Assembly (NCBI GenBank): GCA_963972525.1
Contig: CAXAUZ010000008.1
Coordinates: 1 to 64,000 of the forward strand
From: Salinilacustrithrix sp003476595
GTDB taxonomy: Bacteria > Actinomycetota > Acidimicrobiia > Acidimicrobiales > Salinilacustritrichaceae
DNA: 64,000 nucleotides
Reading direction: 5' to 3'
Made by a program: the position numbers and the translations under genes. A model generated the notes under the pieces. It did not search any database and was not told where the DNA came from. It was given only the letters and a program-made list of their open reading frames with translations. Every line of letters begins with the position of its first letter. Position 1 is the stretch's first letter. Below, one piece after another: positions 8,157-15,569 of the stretch.

Positions 8157-8872
8157 CTGACATCTTCCCCTGCGCTATACCGCCCCGCCACCAGCGTCTC
8201 GGACGGCGTTCCGCCCTCGCCCTCCACGTCATCACATCGCTGTCGCGGAGGTGCGGGCGAGTACAGGTTCGCAGGCCCACGCCACAACATCCACACGCTG
8301 GGAGCGTCGCCCACCCGTACCATCCCGACCTGGGAATAGCCGGCCGCTCGGTAGAACGAAAGGTTGTCCGGGTTGGTCGTCTCGAGGTAGGTGCCGACTC
8401 CTTCTTCGTCCGCTCGCTCGATCCCCCACTGCAACAGCGCGCGCCCGAGCCCCCGTCCCTGGTCATCCGGTCGAACGGCAAGGTGGGTCAGATACCAGTG
8501 GGGCTCCCGTGGCCGCTGCCGCAGCACAGCGGCAAGCACGCGCACAGCGGCGACGGGGTGGTGACCAACCACAGACCAGAAGCAGGGGACGAGCCGGAGA
8601 GCCGAGCGGAAGGGCAGCGTCTCGGCGGCGGTGGGAGGCTGCCAGAAAGCGACCGCCCGGGTGCCGGAGAGGCACGCCGTCGCCGTGCCTTCGAGCCGAA
8701 CTGCCATGTCGCGCTCGTAGAAGCGACGGAGGCGCTGAGCGCGACGCTCCCTGTTCGGGAACAGCCACGCCTGCACCGGATCGTGCTCAAACGCCTCGAC
8801 GAGCACGTTCACCACGGCAGAACGCTGCGCCGGTTCGAGTCCTCGCATGGTGGTCACAGCTACTGGGTCCAT
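8153..8872 (-). CDS. GNAT-family N-acetyltransferase
   Basis: 239 residues with the GNAT core: LTHLAVRPDDQGRGLGRALLQWG is motif A, the acetyl-CoA pyrophosphate-binding loop (Q-x-R-G-x-G), and YLETTNPDNLSFYRAAGY is the motif B region. The N-terminal part (VNVLVEAFEHDPVQAWLFPN) is typical of a GNAT subgroup often annotated near antibiotic or toxin resistance; the substrate is unknown. It overlaps the following small membrane-protein gene by four bases. The C-terminal 30 residues are polar and probably unstructured. Confidence 0.82.
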   Translation of the reverse strand: MDPVAVTTMRGLEPAQRSAVVNVLVEAFEHDPVQAWLFPNRERRAQRLRRFYERDMAVRLEGTATACLSGTRAVAFWQPPTAAETLPFRSALRLVPCFWSVVGHHPVAAVRVLAAVLRQRPREPHWYLTHLAVRPDDQGRGLGRALLQWGIERADEEGVGTYLETTNPDNLSFYRAAGYSQVGMVRVGDAPSVWMLWRGPANLYSPAPPRQRCDDVEGEGGTPSETLVAGRYSAGEDVR

Positions 8873-9036
8873 CGGTCATCTCTCCCACGTCGTTGGCCGG
8901 GTGGGATGTCGCCAGACCGCGACCGGCCCGGTCAACCTCCGACAGGTTGTCGTAGTCTAGGTCACGGAGGCGCCTTGCCTCCTCGAGGACGAGTCCGCTC
9001 CCGCCTCGCCGGAACTGGATGCTCCCGCTGGAACCG

Positions 9037-9867
9037 TCAGCGGGCCATGTCATCCGTCATCGTGACTGACGCACCACCTTGAGGCCCCGATCGCGCCCTG
9101 ATCGCCAGAATCGCCACGGCGACGACGAAGGTCAACCCGCTCACCCAAAGGTTCACGCGAACGCCGAGGATCTCGCTGGCCGGGTCGATCCGCAACGCCT
9201 CCACCCAGAACCGTCCGGCGGCGTACCCCGCGACGTAGCCAGTGAAGAGCTGTCCCGGCTTCGGTTCCCACCGCCGGCCGATCCACACGAGCACGGCGGC
9301 CAACGCCAGGTTCCAGAGTGCCTCGTAGAGGAACGTCGGGTGGTAGAGCGCGACGTCCTCGAGACCGGCCGGTCGGTGGGCCTCATCGATGCGCAGGGCC
9401 CAGGGCAGATCCGTGGGCCGACCGAACAGTTCCTGGTTGAACCAGTTGCCGAGCCGTCCGATCGCTTGCGCGACCGGAAGTGCCGGTGCGACAACATCGA
9501 GGAGCGCCGCCACAGGCAGCTGGCGCCGACGCGCTACGACCATCCCAGCGAGCACGCCGACCACGATGCCGCCCGGGATGCCGAGGCCGCCTTCCCAGAC
9601 GGCGAACGCGTCCAACCAGCGACCCTGGAAGCGGCGGTAGTCGGTCGCAACGTGGTACAGCCGTGCGCCGACGAGCCCGGCCGGGATCGCCCAGACAGCG
9701 ATGGCGGAGATGTCCTCCGGATCACCTCCACGGGCCGCCCAGCGTCGCTGGGCGATCCAGACGGCGATCACAGCGCCCACGCCGATCGCAATGCCGTATG
9801 CCCGCAGGTCGAGGGGGCCGATCTCGATCACTTTGCGGGACGGACTCGGAATCGCTGCGAGGATCAT
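9037..9867 (-). CDS. lgt: prolipoprotein diacylglyceryl transferase
   Basis: Integral membrane enzyme that moves diacylglycerol from phosphatidylglycerol to the lipobox cysteine of prolipoproteins. 276 residues, about seven helices. The Lgt signature is present as QAIGRLGNWFNQELFGRPTD (catalytic Arg and Asn-rich loop), plus VWEGGLGIPGGI and HPTFLYEALWN. It follows the CsoR-like gene by 37 nt on the same strand and is probably co-transcribed. Its place among metal-linked genes next to an integrase suggests an accessory copy besides the housekeeping lgt; this is an inference from context. The C-terminus carries a short polar extension. Confidence 0.9.
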   Translation of the reverse strand: MILAAIPSPSRKVIEIGPLDLRAYGIAIGVGAVIAVWIAQRRWAARGGDPEDISAIAVWAIPAGLVGARLYHVATDYRRFQGRWLDAFAVWEGGLGIPGGIVVGVLAGMVVARRRQLPVAALLDVVAPALPVAQAIGRLGNWFNQELFGRPTDLPWALRIDEAHRPAGLEDVALYHPTFLYEALWNLALAAVLVWIGRRWEPKPGQLFTGYVAGYAAGRFWVEALRIDPASEILGVRVNLWVSGLTFVVAVAILAIRARSGPQGGASVTMTDDMAR

Positions 9868-9904
9868 CGTGGCTGGGTCCGAGGGTTGGGTACCTGCATC
9901 GCGG

Positions 9905-10234
9905 TCACGACCGCTGCAAGTGACCGGCGGCCACCTTCAGATCTTCGATCGCTCCGTCTGCTGCCGGACGCCCGTCACGGACGACACGCTCGACGAGCCT
10001 GTCCACCTCGACACCGAAGAGCTGTTGCTCCAGGCCGTGGATGGCACCGCGGATGGCCGCGAGCTGCACCAAGACCTCGTCCGTGGTGCGACCCTGCTCC
10101 AGCATGTGGAGGACGCCGCGCACCTGACCCTCGATGCGCCGGAGACGACACTCCATCGGATGTGTCGGCACACCGGCTGCCGGCCCGCCGGCCGAGCCCT
10201 CCGACCCCCGGAATCGTGGACGTTTATCCGTCAT
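9905..10234 (-). CDS. CsoR/FrmR-family regulator lacking the canonical metal ligands
   Basis: About 109 residues. The helical core RRIEGQVRGVLHMLEQG, then LVQLAAIRGAIHGLEQQL, is that of the CsoR/RcnR/FrmR family of all-helical DNA-binding sensors. In Cu-sensing CsoR the ligands are Cys (before the V-L-x-Q motif), His and Cys in the following helix; here the aligned positions are Thr (GRTTDEV) and, in FGVEVDRLV, Glu and Leu. Copper or nickel sensing by the known site is therefore unlikely. A Cys in MECRLRR near the N-terminus is the only nearby thiol. ATG 10234 is favoured over the GTG at 10252. It likely regulates itself and lgt; an inverted repeat at 10291-10309 is a candidate operator. Confidence 0.8.
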   Translation of the reverse strand: MTDKRPRFRGSEGSAGGPAAGVPTHPMECRLRRIEGQVRGVLHMLEQGRTTDEVLVQLAAIRGAIHGLEQQLFGVEVDRLVERVVRDGRPAADGAIEDLKVAAGHLQRS

Positions 10235-10290
10235 GGAAACCTGACACCTCACGCCCTCTATCGCTTCACTCCGACGCTTCGAAACAGACT

Positions 10291-10309
10291 CTACGACGTG
10301 CTGTCGTAG
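10291..10309. promoter_or_regulatory. inverted repeat upstream of the CsoR-like gene (candidate operator)
   Basis: CTACGAC (10291-10297) and GTCGTAG (10303-10309) form a perfect 7-bp dyad with a 5-nt centre, 57 bp upstream of the CsoR-like start codon. Related half-site GTCGTAG occurs at 8949-8955 ahead of the acetyltransferase gene. Classical CsoR sites are G-tract dyads, so this would be a divergent operator if used. Confidence 0.4.
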
Positions 10310-10424
10310 CAGATGCAGCTCAGCGGCTTCACAACGTCTGACCGCAGGGTTGACGTCTCGGAAGCCCGCAACCGGGTGTCACACCCGAGCGCTCAAGACA
10401 GGCGAGACTGCGGTCCCGCGAACC

Positions 10425-10649
10425 TCAGTGCCGGTGAACACCGCCCGCACGTTCGGCGTCCTCTGGGCCCGCCCCCTCACTGCCGCCATGGTCCATGCTC
10501 CGCATCATGAAGACCATCATCAATGGGCAGATGGCCAACACGGCCAAGAGGGGCAGGTAGGACAGGACTGGGACGCCGAGTGCAGCGAGCACGATGAACA
10601 CGCCAGCTGCGGCGAAGAGCAGGTTCAGGTGGTTGCGATGGTTGTGCAT
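10425..10649 (-). CDS. DUF2933-type small membrane protein
   Basis: 74 residues: a His-rich start (MHNHRNHLN), two hydrophobic helices (about 9-28 and 31-50) ending in CPLMMVFMMRSM, and a polar His/Gly tail. This is the layout of DUF2933 proteins, which are often found in metal-resistance islands. The start is supported by AGAAGGA about 8 nt upstream. Function unknown; the Cys-Pro-Leu-Met-Met segment and terminal histidines could bind metal, which is speculation. Confidence 0.65.
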   Translation of the reverse strand: MHNHRNHLNLLFAAAGVFIVLAALGVPVLSYLPLLAVLAICPLMMVFMMRSMDHGGSEGAGPEDAERAGGVHRH

Positions 10650-10905
10650 GATGTGGATCCTTCTCGGTAGGTGGCGTCATCGTGCGCCAGCCGGGCGTCC
10701 GAGACATCCGGGACCGTTACGGAACCCGTTGCGGTCCGATACGGAGGCGCAATTCGCAGCTCGGCCAACAGGCAAGGCCTGCCCCACTCCTTGGATCGCT
10801 CACAGGACTGGCCGAGTGAGGCCTCCTGCTGCGAGATGCCCTGCGTCAGCCGCGCGTCCACCTGCATGGTCTCGCAATCGTGGGCGCCGGAGAACGCGGG
10901 TGCCC

Positions 10906-11442
10906 TCACGTCCGCCCTGCCCTCTGGCTCTGCCGCAGGTCGGGGTCGAAACCCTTGAGCGGGCGAACGCCGCGGTCGATGATGACCGGTCGCGCGCCGG
11001 CGTGTGCAGCGATGTGAGCGAACTCGAACGACACGAAGCCGCCGCCGACGAAGAGGATGCGGCGGGGCAGGTCTTCGAGTTCGAGGAACTCGGTGCTGTC
11101 GATCAGGTGCTCGTGCCCGGGGAAGTCCATGGGTCGGGGTCGAGCGCCGGCCGCGATCAGGAAATGGGTCGATTCATGGGCCACGTCATCGAGGATGAGC
11201 CGATGCTCGCTGTCGAACGTGACGGTGCCGTGGAGGGTGTCGACACCGTTGCGAGCGAGCCCGGTTTCCATGTTCTGAGGAACGGGGTCGGTGGAGCCGC
11301 GCTTGTGCTTCATCAGATCGGCCCAGTTGAGCCTCGAGCCGTCTGCGTCGATGCCCTTGCCGACCATGAGGCGGGCGCTGTCGATAACCTCGGCTCCTCG
11401 GCGCAGGATCTTCTTGGGGTCGCAACCCCGCAGCGCACAGGT
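10906..11442 (-). pseudogene. truncated mercuric/glutathione-reductase-like flavoenzyme
   Basis: Fragment of a pyridine nucleotide-disulphide oxidoreductase. From 11442 leftwards it reads TCALRGCDPKK (the FAD-proximal redox region, with both cysteines), later HESTHFLIAAGARPRPMDFPG, LPRRILFVGGGFVSFEFAH (NAD-binding GxGxxx region) and LKGFDPDL. An in-frame TGA at 11445-11443 directly precedes TCALRG, so the N-terminal FAD-binding GxGxxG part is missing, and homology ends after FDPDL, so the C-terminal dimerisation domain is missing too. The fragment sits downstream of a mercury-type operon start, consistent with a decayed merA-like gene. Confidence 0.7.
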
Positions 11443-11460
11443 TCAGATCGTAGGAGGATG

Positions 11461-11703
11461 TCAACGCGACGTCTCCTCGGCTCCCCATGCGCGATCGGCT
11501 GGGTCAGGCGATCCGCTGGAGCGGTGCCGGTCGAGCCGCCAGGCGATCAGCACGACGATGCCGAGGCCGACGGCCGTGACCGCCGTGAACCGTCCGATCG
11601 CAGCCAATGCAACGCCGCTCGCCACGCCCAACACGAGCGCCGTCGCGCCGCAGCACACGATCGCGGCAATCACCGCAGCCGGGACGAGAGCCCGGTCACG
11701 CAT
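11461..11703 (-). CDS. small Cys-Cys membrane protein, mercury-transporter-like
   Basis: 80 residues, start ATG at 11703 overlapping the upstream gene by 8 nt. Two membrane helices: AAVIAAIVCCGATALVLGV holds a vicinal cysteine pair in the first helix, and TAVTAVGLGIVVLIAWRL is the second. A Cys pair within the first helix is characteristic of MerT/MerF mercuric-ion importers. The C-terminal tail is polar. Its position in a MerR-controlled operon supports a thiophilic-metal transport role; the exact family is inferred from this pattern and not from a full alignment. Confidence 0.6.
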   Translation of the reverse strand: MRDRALVPAAVIAAIVCCGATALVLGVASGVALAAIGRFTAVTAVGLGIVVLIAWRLDRHRSSGSPDPADRAWGAEETSR

Positions 11704-11989
11704 CGATGACTGCTTCGAGCTGCTCGGTCGTCGGGGAGCCCGCCGGGCCATCGGGCGTCTGGTACACGCGGCACGCCAGCCCGAACGGCTCGTCACCAGA
11801 TGCGAACGGGTCCTCACCGTCGACAAGGATCGTCGGCGAGCCCCGGAAACGCGCAGCTTCAGCCTCCTCAGGGGTGGTTACGAGGCGACGCTCCACCGCC
11901 AGACCCCGGCGAGCGGCGACGTCATTGAGGCGTTCAGCGGCAATGCTCCAGTTCGGGCAATCGTCGAAGTACAGCAGTTCGAGCTTCAT
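11696..11989 (-). CDS. DF-family (seleno)protein-like thioredoxin-fold protein, Cys form
   Basis: 97 residues. ELLYFDDCPNWSIAAERLND is the defining start of the DF family of thioredoxin-like proteins, some of which carry selenocysteine at the position occupied here by Cys (CPNW). FRGSPTILVDGEDPF corresponds to the cis-Pro segment of the thioredoxin fold. These proteins are frequent in actinobacterial mercury-resistance operons. ATG 11989 is chosen over earlier in-frame starts because conserved sequence begins there; the region upstream holds the MerR-type promoter. First gene of the leftward operon. Confidence 0.75.
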   Translation of the reverse strand: MKLELLYFDDCPNWSIAAERLNDVAARRGLAVERRLVTTPEEAEAARFRGSPTILVDGEDPFASGDEPFGLACRVYQTPDGPAGSPTTEQLEAVIDA

Positions 11990-12031
11990 CGAGATCCTTC
12001 CATCGGGGCAGATCCCCGGCGTCTGAGCGCT

Positions 12032-12063
12032 ACCGTAAACCTTCCAGTCGACGGGAAGGTCAA
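12032..12063 (-). promoter_or_regulatory. MerR-type promoter/operator with 20-bp spacer
   Basis: Read on the minus strand: -35 TTGACC (12063-12058), 20-bp spacer, -10 TACGGT (12037-12032). Inside the spacer is the dyad ACCTTCC (12039-12045) and GGAAGGT (12054-12060) separated by 8 bp, the classical MerR-family operator. The overlong spacer is the hallmark of promoters activated by DNA untwisting by MerR proteins. It drives the DF-protein gene leftwards and abuts the divergent merR-like gene. Confidence 0.85.
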
Positions 12064-12074
12064 GGAGGGCGTTG

Positions 12075-12491
12075 ATGCGCATCGGAGAGCTCGCCGAACA
12101 GAGCGGTGTCCCTACCAAGACCATTCGCTTCTGGGAGTCCTCGGGACTCCTCGCTGATCCGGCTCGTACGCCATCGGGCTACCGCGACTACGACCAGGAA
12201 GTCCTCGACCGGCTGAACTTCATCCGTCACGCCCAGACCGCGGGACTGACACTCGCCGAGATCCGACAGATCCTGGCGATATCCGACGACGGGCAACCGC
12301 CGTGCGGACACGTCACAGAGCTCATCGATGAACACCTCGACGAGGTCGACCAGCGCCTTCGGGAGCTCACCCAGACCCGACGCACCCTCCACCACCTCGC
12401 GCAGCGCGCCGCCAACCAGGACCCAGCCGAATGCGAGGGCTACTGCGCCATCCTCCAGCCCCGGCAATCACCCGAAGCGGATGCCGAATGA
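12075..12491 (+). CDS. MerR-family heavy-metal-responsive regulator
   Basis: 138 residues: N-terminal winged HTH (RIGELAEQSGVPTKTIRFWESSGLL, SGYRDYD), a long dimerisation helix (EHLDEVDQRLRELTQTRRTL) and a C-terminal Cys cluster. Cys in PPCGHV near the start of the dimer helix plus CEGYCAIL at the end match the metal-binding pattern of ZntR/CadR/PbrR/MerR sensors. ATG 12075 follows AAGGAGG closely. The dyad at 12039-12060 lies just upstream and probably autoregulates it while activating the divergent operon. Ligand metal (Hg, Cd, Pb, Zn) cannot be decided from sequence. Confidence 0.88.
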   Translation: MRIGELAEQSGVPTKTIRFWESSGLLADPARTPSGYRDYDQEVLDRLNFIRHAQTAGLTLAEIRQILAISDDGQPPCGHVTELIDEHLDEVDQRLRELTQTRRTLHHLAQRAANQDPAECEGYCAILQPRQSPEADAE

Positions 12492-12623
12492 GCCCACCCC
12501 CTGTCGGCGTGAGCAGGTCCCGACCATCGCAGCCGGTCTGACCCTCTCGCCGGCGAGCGCCACGAAAGACGCGCCACTTGCCAGCGGAGTTCATGGCGCG
12601 TGTATGCCGCCGGCGTGGAGCGA

Positions 12624-13802
12624 TCAGCCGAGCTCTGACGATTTCATGAGTGCGTCGGCGACAGCATCGGCGGCGCCCTGGTCCCGCTCCGCCAGGACCC
12701 TGGCGTAGAGGTCCAACGTCATCCTCACATCCGAATGACCTAGGCGGGCCTGAGCGGTCTTGATGTCGATGTCCGCACCGACCATGGCTGTGGCGTTCGT
12801 GCGCCGGAGGTCGTGCGGGGTGATCCCTTCGTAGTGCTTCTTCCCGTCGACTTCCACCATCCGAGCGAGCCCTGCCTTGATAGCTGCAGGCTTCCAAACC
12901 CGGCGCCTCCAATTCGTGGCATCCCACAGCTCGCCGGCCGAGTTCACGAACACCAGCTCGCTCTCGTCCGCGGCGGTCAGTCCTCGGCGAGCGAGCTGCG
13001 CTGCCAACAGGTCGGACAGGGGCTTCGACATCGAGAGCCGCCGTTGGCCGGCGTCGGACTTCGGCGGGCCGACGAACCGGCGACCGCCGATCCCCCGCTG
13101 AACGGTCTCGGTCACGATCAGTTCGGACGGGTTGCCGAACTTGATCGACCGAACCTTGATCGCTGCGGCCTCACCCCAGCGCAGGCCGAGAAGCGCCATC
13201 ACCCAGGTCATGGTCTGGTTCTCGGGCTCCATGTCCTCGACGAGCCGAACCAGTTCGTCCGCGGTCAGCGCTTGACCCGTTGACGATCCGCCCTTCGAGG
13301 GCAGCCGGATTCCTCGGCACGGCGACCGCCGGAGGATGTCCTCACCTTCTGCCCACCGACAGATGGCCCGGAGCACCCCGTAGTTCCTGTGCACGGTCCG
13401 CGGTGCGAGCGTCTCGGTCCACTTAGCTACCAGCGCCCGCACGTCCTTCGGCTGGACCTTGGCGATCGGCATGTTCTCGAGCGGCGCCAGGTGGACCCGG
13501 ATGACGATCTCGTCCCTCGCCCATGCGCTCTCGCGCTTGGAGGGGTTGGCCTCGTTCAGCCACACCCGGGCCACCTCGCCGAAGCGGCGCTTGCCGATGT
13601 TGGGGTCCACGTAATCGCCCTCGGCGAGCTGCACCCGAAGCTTGGAGGCGAAGTCCTTCGCAGCCTTCCGCGTCTTGGCCTCGGTCGCCTCGCGGAAGGA
13701 CTTCTTGCGCTGCCGATCAGACGTGTCGCGATAGCGAACGGTCACGGTGAAGGTGCCGTCGGCGTTGGTGCGCTCGGCGAAGGAGATCGACGCCATGGGC
13801 AC
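12624..13802 (-). CDS. tyrosine recombinase (integrase) of a tRNA-associated element
   Basis: 392 residues. N-terminal arm-binding and SAM-like core-binding regions (about 1-180) precede the catalytic domain with its tetrad: Arg in ALLGLRWGEA, His and Arg in TPHDLRRTNAT, His in LGHSDVRMT, and Tyr in LDLYARV. All catalytic residues are present. Its start is 94 bp from the 3' end of tRNA-Pro(CGG), the usual place for an integrase that targets a tRNA 3' end, so the element should extend leftwards from about 13.9 kb. The overall architecture matches integrases of actinobacterial integrative elements and phages. Confidence 0.92.
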   Translation of the reverse strand: MPMASISFAERTNADGTFTVTVRYRDTSDRQRKKSFREATEAKTRKAAKDFASKLRVQLAEGDYVDPNIGKRRFGEVARVWLNEANPSKRESAWARDEIVIRVHLAPLENMPIAKVQPKDVRALVAKWTETLAPRTVHRNYGVLRAICRWAEGEDILRRSPCRGIRLPSKGGSSTGQALTADELVRLVEDMEPENQTMTWVMALLGLRWGEAAAIKVRSIKFGNPSELIVTETVQRGIGGRRFVGPPKSDAGQRRLSMSKPLSDLLAAQLARRGLTAADESELVFVNSAGELWDATNWRRRVWKPAAIKAGLARMVEVDGKKHYEGITPHDLRRTNATAMVGADIDIKTAQARLGHSDVRMTLDLYARVLAERDQGAADAVADALMKSSELG

Positions 13803-13895
13803 AGATCGTAGACCAATGTGCCCACTGCGTGCCCATGAGTCAGCGACCCAGCTCGACCATTCGATCGGCTAGGTCTCTGACCAGGGGTTTTGTAG

Positions 13896-13969
13896 TCGGG
13901 TGGGGGAGATTTGAACTCCCGACCTCTGCGTCCCGAACGCAGCGCTCTGCCAAGCTGAGCCACCACCCG
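13896..13969 (-). tRNA. tRNA-Pro (anticodon CGG)
   Basis: Cloverleaf on the minus strand: acceptor CGGGTGG at 13969-13963 pairs with CCACCCG at 13903-13897; anticodon stem CTGCG/CGCAG encloses loop TTCGGGA with anticodon CGG; T arm contains GTTCAAATC. Discriminator base is A; CCA is not encoded. The adjacent integrase marks this tRNA 3' end as a likely attachment site. Confidence 0.95.
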
Positions 13970-14046
13970 GATCGTCCTGGCCGGTGGAGCCAGGGCCTGA
14001 CCACCATACCGGAGGGGTCCGGCGCCGATCGAAGCCGGATCCCGGC

Positions 14047-14721
14047 TCAGGACCCGGGCGGTCGCTCGGTACCGAACAGCGCGGCGACGGCCTCGGCGCC
14101 GACGAGCTCGATGTCGTCGCGGCGGTGGGGCTCCCAGTCGGCGCGATCCATCACGAAGCCCTCCATCACCACGGCCTCACCCTCCCGGACGGCGAGTCGG
14201 TCGCCGTTCGGTCGGTAGCCGAGGCGCCGCGTGACGGTCAGAGATGCACCGTTGTCGTGCCACGCGCCGGTGGTGGCCCGGACGGCACCGAAGCCGGCGA
14301 AGGCGAGGTGGAGGGCGGCGGCACGCATCTCGGTCCCGAGCCCCCTTCCCTGGTGGGCCCGACCCAACCAGGACCCCGTCTCCACCTGGCGCAGCACGGT
14401 CCACGACGACGCCAGCACGCCTTGGGTGCCGACGACCTCGCCGTCGACCACCGTGACCAGCGGGAGGTGCCAGTCGTCGCGCTGCGCAGTCGAACGCTGG
14501 TCCCAGAGGAAGGCGAGGGTGTTGCGCTGCTGGTGCGGCGGCGGCACCGAGGTCCACAGGATCGAGAACGGCTGCGTCCCAGGGTCGTGCACGCCCATCG
14601 CGCCGAGCTCGGCCAAGGCGAGAGCGTCCTCGTCGTCGGGGTAGCGAAGCAGCAGGCGCGGCGTGCGCACCTCGAGGCCGAACATCGGCAAGTGCTCGGC
14701 GAGTCGCTGGCGCAGCTCCAT
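14047..14721 (-). CDS. GNAT-family acetyltransferase (RimJ/RimL type)
   Basis: 224 residues. RTPRLLLRYPDDEDALALAELG is the typical RimJ/RimL-type start. The acetyl-CoA loop occurs as GSWLGRAHQGRGLGTEMRAAAL (QGRGLG) and the C-terminal ALHLAFAGFGAVRATTGAWHDNGASLTVTRRLGYRP carries the Asn of these enzymes. Such proteins acetylate ribosomal-protein N-termini, small amines or antibiotics; the substrate here is unknown. ATG 14721 is the likely start. First gene to the right of the tRNA, so probably chromosomal core rather than element cargo. Confidence 0.82.
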   Translation of the reverse strand: MELRQRLAEHLPMFGLEVRTPRLLLRYPDDEDALALAELGAMGVHDPGTQPFSILWTSVPPPHQQRNTLAFLWDQRSTAQRDDWHLPLVTVVDGEVVGTQGVLASSWTVLRQVETGSWLGRAHQGRGLGTEMRAAALHLAFAGFGAVRATTGAWHDNGASLTVTRRLGYRPNGDRLAVREGEAVVMEGFVMDRADWEPHRRDDIELVGAEAVAALFGTERPPGS

Positions 14722-14770
14722 CACCCGAGCGTGCCGCCCGCGCCCTGGAGGCGCCAGCGGATTCAGACGA

Positions 14771-15199
14771 TCAGGCGGAGGCGGGTGCGACCGGCGGCAC
14801 CGACTCGATGCCGGTGGCCTCGTGGTAGTCGCCGCCGGCGAGCAGCGCCTTGGCCGCCCGGCGCAGGCGGAACGAGTCGAGCGGCTTCACCAGCCAGCCA
14901 TCCGCGCTGGAGCGCTTGGCCAGGAACACGTCGGCGGTGCGGTCGAGCAGCATGAGGATGGCCACGTCGTCGAGTCGCTCCATGGCGATCTCGGCCCGCA
15001 GGTGCGTGGCCACGGCCATGCCGCCCATGTTGCCGATCTGCAGATCGAGCACCACCAGGTCGGGCTGGTGGGCCTCCACGGCCGGGGGCACCTCGACGCC
15101 GGCGCGCAGGCGCACGATGGTGGTCTCGGCGTCCTCGATGGCCGCCGCGACCTCGTCGGCGACGGCGTCGTTGTCGGTGGCGATGAGGACCGTGGGCAC
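14771..15199 (-). CDS. single-domain response regulator
   Basis: 142 residues, one CheY-like receiver domain: acidic pocket in IATDNDAV, phosphoacceptor Asp in PDLVVLDLQIGNMGG, and the conserved Lys in GWLVKPLD. No output domain. A GTG start at 15199 is chosen because the receiver begins PTVLIA right after it and TACCGT lies 7 nt upstream. It is transcribed back to back with a STAS protein from overlapping promoters, which suggests the two belong to a shared partner-switching or phosphorelay circuit. The kinase is not identified. Confidence 0.8.
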   Translation of the reverse strand: MPTVLIATDNDAVADEVAAAIEDAETTIVRLRAGVEVPPAVEAHQPDLVVLDLQIGNMGGMAVATHLRAEIAMERLDDVAILMLLDRTADVFLAKRSSADGWLVKPLDSFRLRRAAKALLAGGDYHEATGIESVPPVAPASA

Positions 15200-15206
15200 G
15201 GCGGGA

Positions 15207-15216
15207 ACGGTAGCGT
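15207..15216. promoter_or_regulatory. overlapping face-to-face -10 hexamers for a divergent leaderless pair
   Basis: The decamer ACGGTAGCGT contains TAGCGT on the plus strand (15211-15216, 8 nt before the STAS ATG) and TACCGT on the minus strand (15212-15207, 7 nt before the response-regulator GTG). The central TA is shared, so both promoters cannot be open at once. No room exists for ribosome-binding sites. Confidence 0.55.
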
Positions 15217-15224
15217 GCCCCGCG

Positions 15225-15569
15225 ATGGACATCGAGATCGAGCAGACCCCGGACTACACGCTGTGCCGCCCGAGCGGTGAGCTCGACGCCTACACCGTCG
15301 ACGAGTTCCGCAACGCCCTCGGGGGCGTGGCCGATGCCGATGCGCTCCTCATCGACCTCTCCGACGTCCCCTTCATGGACTCGGCCGGGCTCGGCGCCCT
15401 CATCGGTGGCATCCGCCGCACCCGCGAGGCCGGCGGCGAGGTCGCCGTGGCCTGCTCGCGCGCCTCGCTCACCCGGCTGCTGCACACGACCGGCTTCGAC
15501 CGCATCGTGCCGGTGGCCGAGTCGGTCGACGAGGCCGCCGCCGCCCTCGCCGAGGCCCAGCGCGACTGA
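15225..15569 (+). CDS. STAS-domain anti-anti-sigma factor
   Basis: 114 residues forming one STAS domain. DVPFMDSAGLGALIGGIRR contains the phosphorylatable Ser of SpoIIAA/RsbV-type antagonists (MDSAGL). Such proteins bind an anti-sigma kinase when dephosphorylated and so free a sigma factor. No anti-sigma kinase or sigma factor is in the neighbourhood, so the partner is unknown. The divergent response regulator is a plausible circuit member. The gene ends inside the first of two large palindromes that follow it. Confidence 0.88.
   Translation: MDIEIEQTPDYTLCRPSGELDAYTVDEFRNALGGVADADALLIDLSDVPFMDSAGLGALIGGIRRTREAGGEVAVACSRASLTRLLHTTGFDRIVPVAESVDEAAAALAEAQRD

Noticed and set aside
10625..10909. 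Minus-strand frame reaching into the merA-like remnant
   Set aside because: Overlaps the DUF2933 gene start and its composition does not match a known C-terminus of the flavoenzyme; likely leftover or non-coding.
13802..13969. Second copy of the tRNA 3' end as an attL/attR partner
   Set aside because: I looked for another GGGAGATTTGAACTCCC-like copy in the rest of the window and saw none, so only one side of the element is claimed.
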